Assembly: GCA_002696685.1 (NCBI GenBank)
Contig: NZSI01000002.1
Coordinates: 1-21,295 of the forward strand
DNA length: 21,295 nt
Reading direction: 5' to 3'
Source: Chloroflexota bacterium
GTDB lineage: Bacteria; Chloroflexota; Dehalococcoidia; SAR202; UBA826
The notes below the pieces were generated by a model that did no database searches, had not been told where the DNA came from, and saw only the letters and a program-made list of their open reading frames with translations. This document shows, piece by piece, positions 16,135 to 21,295 of this stretch. A program made the translations under genes and the position numbers. How positions within the stretch are numbered: the first letter of the stretch is position 1; each line of letters starts with the position of its first letter.

Positions 16135-17577
16135 TTGCGCCAGCTGTCAGGCTCTAAGCCGATAGAGAATAGCGTTGGGTGGCGGCTTTGGGCACAGTTG
16201 GTTGTTGTGTCGTCAGGGGTTTTTCTAGTCGCTCTTGATGTCACCGTTAACGTCTCCTTACCGGCAATATCTGACTATTTTTCAGCTGAGCCCAGAATTG
16301 TATATCTAATGATTACGTTCTATTTGGGAACTACTATAGGTCTCCAGTTGGGCATTGGGGGTGCAGGAGATACTTTCGGACTTCGCCGGATTTTCTTAAT
16401 AGGGCTTTTTGTTTATACGGTAGCGATGGTTGCTATCAGTTTATCTCCTACCATTAATACCGTTATAGGCTTCAGGGTGCTTCAAGCGCTCGGCAATGCG
16501 TCTTTAGCGGCTATTGCTCCCGCATTGGTTACGTCTATGTTTCCAAGGGAAATCAGAGGACGGGCTCTAGGAGTAATGACGGGGATAGGGACCCTGGGAA
16601 TGATATTAGGCACTATCTCGGCTGGTGCGTTGCTAGAAATATCGTCTTGGAGGTGGATTTTTCTTTTCAGGATACCCTTTTGTCTTATTGCAATAGCCGG
16701 GACTTTATTTTTCTTACGAGGGGTCGGCGAAAGAGTAGAAGAAAACAAGAAATTTGACTGGCTTGGGGCTGGCCTGGTGTTCGCTGCAATGACCACCATA
16801 GTCCTATTCTTGAACATCGTGGCACTGGTCGGCTGGGTTCGGGGTCAACCTTTTCTTATTTTGTTGATATCAGCCATTATTTGGGTGATTTTCATAAAGC
16901 GTCAGAACGTATTTGAACAGCCTTTAATTGACTTGAGGGTGTTAAAGAACATGGTGGTGGCTGGGGGTCTTCTAGCCAACCTTTGCATGTTCATGTCGAC
17001 ATTTGTGAATGTTTTTATACTTCCGTATTTCGTCTCAGAAATAATGGGGGCCTCAGCGACATCTCTGGCAATTTTGCTACTTGTTAACTCACTTGCACTC
17101 GCTCTATGTGCGCCTCTAGGGGGATACTTTTCAGACCGTGTCACACCTGGCCCGGTGACCATAGTGGGAACGATACTAATAATCTTTGGATTGTTGTCCT
17201 ATCAGGCTGTTGAGATAGGAGTGTCTGTTACGGCACTAGCGGTACGAATGACGATCATCGGAGCTGGTATGGGATTATTTCAAAGTGCAAATCTCAACTT
17301 AGTTATGAGTAGTGCAGGTAAAGCAAGTCTAGGAACAGGTGGAGCTCTTTCGTCAATAACGAGAGGAATCGGAAATGTGGTCGCCGTTGCACTTTTGGGA
17401 GGATTATTCACAGAGGCTTATTCTTCTAGAGGCCATGGGGTGGATATATTGCTCGCTTCAACGACAACAGAATCAGTTGTTGCTTATCTGGCTGCGTTTA
17501 AGTTGGTATACTTCGCCGCTGCGGCTATAGCCCTTGGAGCTCTGATAGCGTCTGTTGTTGCTTGGCGGCGAGCTTAA
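16135..17577 (+). CDS. MFS transporter, DHA2-type (about 14 TM) exporter
   Basis: This is an inner-membrane proton-coupled exporter of the drug:H+ antiporter-2 type, 480 residues with about 14 hydrophobic segments. The first membrane helix carries LDVTVNVSLP (34-43), a one-residue-shorter form of the DHA2 LDxTIVNVALP motif. The loop 2-3 motif is GDTFGLRR (78-85). RGRALGVMTGIGTLGMILGT covers the antiporter motif C region. The start is uncertain. The TTG at 16135 follows the obgE stop by one base and has GGGA five bases upstream. A TTG at 16114 would overlap obgE by 20 bases with a poorer site. Close coupling to obgE suggests co-transcription. The substrate is unknown. Confidence 0.85.
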   Translation: MRQLSGSKPIENSVGWRLWAQLVVVSSGVFLVALDVTVNVSLPAISDYFSAEPRIVYLMITFYLGTTIGLQLGIGGAGDTFGLRRIFLIGLFVYTVAMVAISLSPTINTVIGFRVLQALGNASLAAIAPALVTSMFPREIRGRALGVMTGIGTLGMILGTISAGALLEISSWRWIFLFRIPFCLIAIAGTLFFLRGVGERVEENKKFDWLGAGLVFAAMTTIVLFLNIVALVGWVRGQPFLILLISAIIWVIFIKRQNVFEQPLIDLRVLKNMVVAGGLLANLCMFMSTFVNVFILPYFVSEIMGASATSLAILLLVNSLALALCAPLGGYFSDRVTPGPVTIVGTILIIFGLLSYQAVEIGVSVTALAVRMTIIGAGMGLFQSANLNLVMSSAGKASLGTGGALSSITRGIGNVVAVALLGGLFTEAYSSRGHGVDILLASTTTESVVAYLAAFKLVYFAAAAIALGALIASVVAWRRA

Positions 17578-17688
17578 TAATGCGCTAATAACGATGAAGG
17601 GAAAATACACCGGTATGTCAGATAGCATTGAACGCGAAAAGACGACGGGGCAGAGAAAAAAAGACTAAACCATTCAGGAGGCTGAGAA

Positions 17689-18900
17689 ATGGCTAAATTG
17701 CAAGGCGCGCTAACCGGCGTGAAAGTTGTGGCCTGCTCGACTGCGCAAGCAGGAACGGTACCCTATTCGTTGATGGCAGATCTAGGTGCAGAAGTAATAA
17801 AGATAGAGGTTCCCAACGGAGGAGATAATTCACGTAGAGCTGGAGAACTGAAGGGTGAAGTGAGTTCTTTTTTTGAGACTAACAACAGAGGAGTAAAAAG
17901 CCTAACCCTGAACCTACGGACTGATGAAGCCAAGAAGATACTCCATCAACTGGTCCAAAGGGCTGATATATTCGGTCAAAACTTTAGGCCTGGGGCTGCG
18001 GAACGATACGGTTTTGGGTATGAGGAACTAAAAAAAATCAATCCGGCACTTGTGTATGCATCTGTGTCTGGCTATGGACCGGATGGACCTGATGCGGCTC
18101 TTCCCGGAACGGACGCGGTTGGACAGGCAATAGGCGGAGTTACAGAAGCGTTCTCAATACCAGGACAGCCGATGCGAACAGGTGTCGCCTCAGTAGCAGA
18201 TGAAACCTGCGGAATACTTACATTTGGCGGCGTGCTCGCCGCTTTGATCCATGCAAGGGAAACAGGCGTTGGACAAAAGATTGAGACCTCTCTAGTTGGT
18301 AGTGCTTTTCGCCTTATGGGTTGGACAATGGCAACTACCATGTGGAAAAACAAACCACCAATCACCGGTGCTCGCATAAATGGGACGAGAGATAGAGCAG
18401 GGATAGCAGCTTGTTTTAACGATGCTGATGGAAGACCTCTGGCTATGCAATTGGATGCAAGGCACTGGTTGCCCGCCTTGGAAAGTTTGGGATTTCTAGA
18501 GGCAATGGAGGAGGCAGACCTGACCGATCTGGGAATGGCCTTTGAGTCGGAGGAAAAAAAGAATTCAATACTAGACAAGCTTGCGGAACTTTTTGCAACG
18601 AATACTCGGGATAATTGGATAAATATCCTTCGGTCTGCAGACATAGTCGCGGCTCCTGTCAACACCATGTTGGAGGCTTCTCAGGATCCAAATATTGTTG
18701 ACAGTGGATATGTGAAAACGGTAACGCACCCCGAGTTGGGTGAAGAGGTAAAGATACATGGGACACCATGGAAAATGTCAGAAACACCAAGTAAACCAGG
18801 GTTTGCTCCAAAATTGGGGGAGCATAATGAACAAATTCTAGGAGAATTAGGATACGACCCTGACAGCATAGCGAACTTGAAAGAGATTGGAGCGATCTAG
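17689..18900 (+). CDS. CaiB/BaiF family III CoA-transferase
   Basis: This is a full-length 403-residue family III CoA-transferase. The ATG at 17689 has GGAGG seven bases upstream. Family features are LMADLGAEVIKIEVP (28-42), NNRGVKSLTLNL (65-76), ADIFGQNFRPGAAERYGFGY (92-111), ALVYASVSGYGPDGP (120-134) and ADETCG (170-175), with Asp171 as the likely acyl-CoA-carrying aspartate. The C-terminal GEHNEQILGELGY is the usual family ending. The acid substrate is not predictable. It is separated from the LLM oxidoreductase by 60 bases, and the two may form an activation/oxidation pair. This architecture is frequent in genomes with expanded copies of both families. Confidence 0.92.
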   Translation: MAKLQGALTGVKVVACSTAQAGTVPYSLMADLGAEVIKIEVPNGGDNSRRAGELKGEVSSFFETNNRGVKSLTLNLRTDEAKKILHQLVQRADIFGQNFRPGAAERYGFGYEELKKINPALVYASVSGYGPDGPDAALPGTDAVGQAIGGVTEAFSIPGQPMRTGVASVADETCGILTFGGVLAALIHARETGVGQKIETSLVGSAFRLMGWTMATTMWKNKPPITGARINGTRDRAGIAACFNDADGRPLAMQLDARHWLPALESLGFLEAMEEADLTDLGMAFESEEKKNSILDKLAELFATNTRDNWINILRSADIVAAPVNTMLEASQDPNIVDSGYVKTVTHPELGEEVKIHGTPWKMSETPSKPGFAPKLGEHNEQILGELGYDPDSIANLKEIGAI

Positions 18901-18960
18901 GATAATTCCCAAGTTTTGTTTAAATTTCTGTCCTAGGACTTGTCTTGAACGGAGGCGACA

Positions 18961-20121
18961 TTGGTCAAATTTGATTATTTTTATGGCGGTCATATTGAGA
19001 TGCCGGATGCTGGGTTTTCCGCGACTCCTGTTGATCAGAGAGATCTGTCGAATGAAACCCTCTCCTCAGCCTTCTCAGAAGCAAAGGCGATGGCAGAGAT
19101 TATGGATCCTCTTGGTTTTGACACTCTCTGGATGTCTGAACATCACTTTCAGGCAGAAGGGTTTGGAGGAATACCTAATATTCCAATGACGTGTGTCTAT
19201 CTCGCTGAAAACACAAAGAGTTTGAATTTCGGCGGTTTTTTTAACACGGTTCCTGCATGGCATCCCCTTAGGCTTGCCGAGGATTTTGCGTCAGCTGATG
19301 TAATGACAGGTGGCAGAGTGCGATTTGGGGTAGGCAGGGGATATATTTTGAGAGAAGTCGAAACCTTGGGATCCCCTCTCGAAGATGACCATGCAAATAG
19401 GGACTTGTTTGAGGAGCAAGTGGAAATCATTATAAAGGCGTGGACAGAAGATTCTTTTTCCCATCATGGTACCCATTATGAGATACCTGCGGAGGGATTA
19501 CATAGAGGCAAGGAATTGAGGGAGATTACTCTTGTTCCTCGTCCTCTCACCAGACCGGTGGAGTTCTGGCAGCCAATCGCAAGTGGCAGTCAGAGAGGGA
19601 TGGAGTTCATGGTCAGCCACGGAATAAAAGGAGTGATAGCAGGTGGAACTGCACCAGGCGGTTCAGCCGAGAAGACCGCACAACGGTGGAGAGAAACTTT
19701 AGTAAATGCCGGTCAGGAAGCAGCTATAGGTGAGGGACTGGCTCTGGGTGTCCAGATACATATGGCCGACTCGGAGAGAAAAGCTATTGAGCAAGCAACG
19801 CCCTATTTCGAAGAGCAATTGAAAGTGCTAGCACCTTTAGGAATGGTAAAAAACTTGTCGAAGGAGCAAATAGAGGCTACGGCCGATCCCGCTAAAGCTT
19901 TGCTTGTTGGATTACCTACCCTGCAAGATGCCGTTGCTGACGGAACATGGATCTGTGGTCCACCTGACAAGATAAAACAGGACATCGCTGGAATTATTGA
20001 GAGATTTCCAAAAATCGAAAGGATATCAGTCGGGTTAGGCGGCCTTGGCATCCCTCCAAGTGTTATACGAAAAGATTTAGAATGGTTTGGAAAAGAGGTT
20101 TTACCGCAATTCAGGGAGTAA
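18961..20121 (+). CDS. LLM-class flavin-dependent oxidoreductase (luciferase-like monooxygenase)
   Basis: This 386-residue TIM-barrel flavin enzyme of the bacterial luciferase superfamily probably acts as an FMN-dependent monooxygenase with a separate reductase. The TTG start has GGAGG five bases upstream. Motifs are GFDTLWMSEHHF (52-63), where the EHHF motif is typical of the luciferase alpha branch, AWHPLRLAEDFASADVMTGG (99-118) and GRVRFGVGRGY (118-128). WQPIASGS follows near the middle. The protein is longer than the 2410-3408 paralogue and belongs to a different subgroup. The context downstream of a CoA-transferase suggests it may act on CoA-activated or related acids. This is inference. 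The next feature is tRNA-Thr. Confidence 0.88.
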   Translation: MVKFDYFYGGHIEMPDAGFSATPVDQRDLSNETLSSAFSEAKAMAEIMDPLGFDTLWMSEHHFQAEGFGGIPNIPMTCVYLAENTKSLNFGGFFNTVPAWHPLRLAEDFASADVMTGGRVRFGVGRGYILREVETLGSPLEDDHANRDLFEEQVEIIIKAWTEDSFSHHGTHYEIPAEGLHRGKELREITLVPRPLTRPVEFWQPIASGSQRGMEFMVSHGIKGVIAGGTAPGGSAEKTAQRWRETLVNAGQEAAIGEGLALGVQIHMADSERKAIEQATPYFEEQLKVLAPLGMVKNLSKEQIEATADPAKALLVGLPTLQDAVADGTWICGPPDKIKQDIAGIIERFPKIERISVGLGGLGIPPSVIRKDLEWFGKEVLPQFRE

Positions 20122-20168
20122 CCAACAAGGTTGAAGTAAATCAAAATGATCCTAGATGTATTACACAT

Positions 20169-20177
20169 TGATATAAT
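20169..20177 (+). promoter_or_regulatory. Extended -10 promoter of tRNA-Thr
   Basis: TGATATAAT is a perfect extended -10 (TGnTATAAT). Its end lies ten bases before the mature tRNA 5' end, which suits a transcript with a very short leader. No good -35 is visible, and extended -10 promoters often lack one. Confidence 0.6.
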
Positions 20178-20187
20178 TCTTGGCGGC

Positions 20188-20262
20188 GCCGATGTAGCTC
20201 AGTGGTAGAGCAGCTGTTTTGTAAACAGCAGGTCGTCGGTTCGAACCCGACCGTCGGCTCCA
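20188..20262 (+). tRNA. tRNA-Thr (anticodon UGU)
   Basis: This folds as a full cloverleaf. Acceptor GCCGATG pairs with CGTCGGC (one G-U pair), followed by discriminator T and an encoded CCA (20260-20262). The anticodon stem is GCTGT/ACAGC around loop TTTGTAA, with anticodon TGT at 20220-20222, decoding ACA and related Thr codons. The T arm is GTCGG-TTCGAAC-CCGAC. D-arm sequence TAGCTCAGTGGTAGAGC is standard. Confidence 0.97.
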
Positions 20263-20292
20263 TTTTAAGTTAATGCTTCCTAGTCAAACAAT

Positions 20293-20358
20293 CTTCAAAT
20301 CCGTTGGCAGCAGTCCCGTGACTGGTGTGGTGGGTTCGACTCCCTCGTGCTCCTGCCA
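20293..20358 (+). pseudogene. 3' half of a tRNA-Sec (selC) gene
   Basis: The sequence matches bacterial tRNA-Sec from the anticodon loop to the 3' end. It has the loop CTTCAAA with anticodon TCA (20295-20297), then TCCGTTGG. A long variable arm follows (CAGTC-CCGT-GACTG, 20311-20324), then GGTTCGACTCC of the T arm, an acceptor 3' strand GTGCTCCT, discriminator G and CCA (20356-20358). No AGGAGCAC 5' acceptor strand, D arm or 5' anticodon strand is present in the 30 bases back to tRNA-Thr. It is therefore a fragment: a decayed selC, an integration-site duplicate, or an assembly artefact. Confidence 0.7.
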
Positions 20359-20361
20359 AAG

Positions 20362-20387
20362 CTAAACAGTGCCTGAGCGTTGTTTAG
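20362..20387 (+). terminator. Strong hairpin after the tRNA-Sec fragment
   Basis: CTAAACAGTGC (20362-20372) and GCGTTGTTTAG (20377-20387) form an 11-pair stem with two G-U pairs and the loop CTGA, four bases after the CCA. No T-run follows, so it may be a processing signal or Rho-type end rather than a classical intrinsic terminator. Confidence 0.35.
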
Positions 20388-20794
20388 TAAATAGATCGAG
20401 TAATGAGATAACGAAAAGGCCTTTAAGTAGGTTTTGTCGACACGGTCTGATATTGGGTGGTGGAGCCGGTATTAATATTCCTTCAAAGTAGTATTTCTAG
20501 GCATGATTCGGCATATAGAAAAATTAATTAGCAGTAAGGGATTGAACTTCAGTTCTTAGACAAAACTTGTTAGGGGAGATTCGAACCTTCTTTGTTTGCT
20601 TCTCTATTGTTTTGGCAGATCATCTGTATTAGGAAAATGATTTCTGAACCTCGATGAAGCAAAACCTGCAATATATTGATTGTCTGTCGTTTTCGATTCC
20701 GCGAGATTAGCAAATCGTGACTGTGAGGGTTGTCTCCTAGAACAAATAGGTTAAAGTAACGCCCAAAGTAGTTTATAAGAAGTTCATAGATAAT
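20388..20794. other. Non-coding stretch of about 400 bases
   Basis: I find no ORF with a ribosome site and no complete RNA gene. A ten-base palindrome AAAGGCCTTT lies at 20415-20424. A T-loop-like GATTCGAACC at 20578-20587 does not fold into a tRNA arm on either strand. The region may be decayed sequence or an unrecognised small RNA. Confidence 0.5.
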
Positions 20795-20805
20795 GAAGGT
20801 CTCTA

Positions 20806-20997
20806 ATGCCCACAGAAAACATGGAAAACAATGCTGATCAGGCCCAGCCAGATGATAAAAGTCATGAAATAGTCAAAGATGAGACTCAATATGTAGATGA
20901 GCCATCTGATAGTTTGTCAGTGGATGCATTCGAATTTATTGGGAGAATGGCGAATAGTCGAGGAAACGAGAATAAAAAGGATAAACCGAGAAATTAG
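20806..20997 (+). CDS. Small acidic hypothetical protein, 63 aa
   Basis: The ATG at 20806 follows GAAGG by six bases. The product is highly charged: an acidic N-terminal two-thirds rich in Asp, Glu, Asn and Gln, a short hydrophobic-containing patch SVDAFEFIGRMA, and a basic tail ending KKDKPRN. No membrane segment or known domain is evident, and it is probably largely disordered. It lies 24 bases before the next gene on the same strand, suggesting a two-gene unit. I do not recognise it. Confidence 0.5.
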   Translation: MPTENMENNADQAQPDDKSHEIVKDETQYVDEPSDSLSVDAFEFIGRMANSRGNENKKDKPRN

Positions 20998-21021
20998 CAT
21001 TAACAGATATGGAGGTTTGAT

Positions 21022-21295
21022 ATGAACAGCGAGGTTGACGTAAATATCATAGGCACCGGCAAAGTGAAGTTTGGTTTGGAGTATAGGGATTTACTTTCCG
21101 ATCAGGGTGTGTGCATTAATGTTTTCGGTGAGGTAGACGGCGAAGAAGTCGAGTTACTGAGGTTTGATTGTTTCGATCATGAACCCCATTATCATTACGG
21201 TCCTGAAAAACAAAATAAGCGCTTGATGCTGGACTCTACGAAGGAGGGTGACTCGCTGGATTGGGTTCTGAATAAATTTTATAGTCGTCTCCCTG
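21022..21295 (+). CDS. Hypothetical protein, 3' end cut by window edge
   Basis: The ATG at 21022 follows a strong GGAGG by six bases, and the frame stays open to the window end (91 residues seen). Notable segments are FGLEYRDLLSDQGV, VFGEVDGEEVELLRFDCFDH and EPHYHYG, the last carrying three His residues in a short span that could bind metal. I recall similar uncharacterised bacterial proteins with the RFDCFD and HYHYGPE segments but cannot name a family with confidence. It follows the 63-residue acidic ORF, probably in one transcript. Confidence 0.7.
   Translation, partial: MNSEVDVNIIGTGKVKFGLEYRDLLSDQGVCINVFGEVDGEEVELLRFDCFDHEPHYHYGPEKQNKRLMLDSTKEGDSLDWVLNKFYSRLP

Noticed and set aside
17594..17686. 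30-codon ORF just upstream of the CoA-transferase at 17689
   Set aside because: No Shine-Dalgarno and no conserved character. It ends two bases before the next start, so a leader peptide is conceivable but unsupported.
18072..18668. 198-codon open frame on the - strand
   Set aside because: It is antisense to a well-conserved CoA-transferase, with no recognisable domain or ribosome site.
14787..20358. Genomic island between an upstream selC and the fragment at 20293
   Set aside because: The DNA left of the fragment holds core genes (obgE, tRNA-Thr) and the putative origin, with no integrase, so an island on this side is unlikely.
20293..20450. Permuted or intron-split tRNA-Sec with its 5' half nearby
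   Set aside because: No AGGAGCAC-like strand or D arm was found in the 30 bases upstream or the roughly 100 bases downstream.
20573..20590. T-loop-like GATTCGAACC suggesting a second tRNA
   Set aside because: Neither strand gives a five-pair T stem, acceptor stem or CCA in the right place.

Overview
The window looks like a bacterial chromosome segment of moderate GC. The gene content suggests a marine SAR202-like Chloroflexota or a relative. Evidence for this is four CaiB/BaiF (family III) CoA-transferases, two luciferase-like (LLM) flavin oxidoreductases, a selenoprotein of the UGSC family known mainly from aquatic metagenomes, and frequent TTG starts behind strong Shine-Dalgarno sites. No rRNA or marker phylogeny was available, so the taxonomic call is an inference.

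Layout. 1-6470 is a mosaic of single-gene catabolic and transport units: a truncated CoA-transferase, an SGNH hydrolase, an Rv1855c-type LLM oxidoreductase, a DinB_2 protein, a DHA3-type MFS exporter and an agmatinase-family ureohydrolase. 6473-9075 is a leftward, translationally coupled operon: rdgB, then moaA, then one ORF fusing RNase HI to MoaC. 9183-13146 is a rightward unit. It starts with a 546-residue UGSC-family selenoprotein read through an in-frame UGA, followed by two adjacent CoA-transferases, one with a catalytic-site Asp-to-Glu change. 13166-14494 is a convergent fumarase/adenylosuccinate-lyase superfamily gene.

14495-14786 is AT-rich, non-coding and crowded with DnaA-box-like 9-mers, including one exact TTATCCACA and two abutting pairs. 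The second pair is followed by GGG and ATT-type triplets. Sampled base counts show the top strand switching from C-rich on the left to G-rich on the right across this segment, as expected at a replication origin. Every gene to its right is on the + strand: obgE, a DHA2-type MFS exporter, a CoA-transferase, an LLM oxidoreductase, tRNA-Thr(UGU), a small acidic ORF and a hypothetical gene cut by the edge.

Next to tRNA-Thr lies the 3' half of a tRNA-Sec (selC) gene, from the anticodon loop to CCA, with no recognisable 5' half. Together with the UGA-containing gene this indicates selenocysteine use in the lineage, but the working selC must be elsewhere or the locus is damaged.

Most notable items: the RNase HI-MoaC fusion with an internal ribosome-binding site exactly at the MoaC junction, the selenoprotein with its SECIS-like hairpin, the candidate oriC beside obgE, and the selC fragment.
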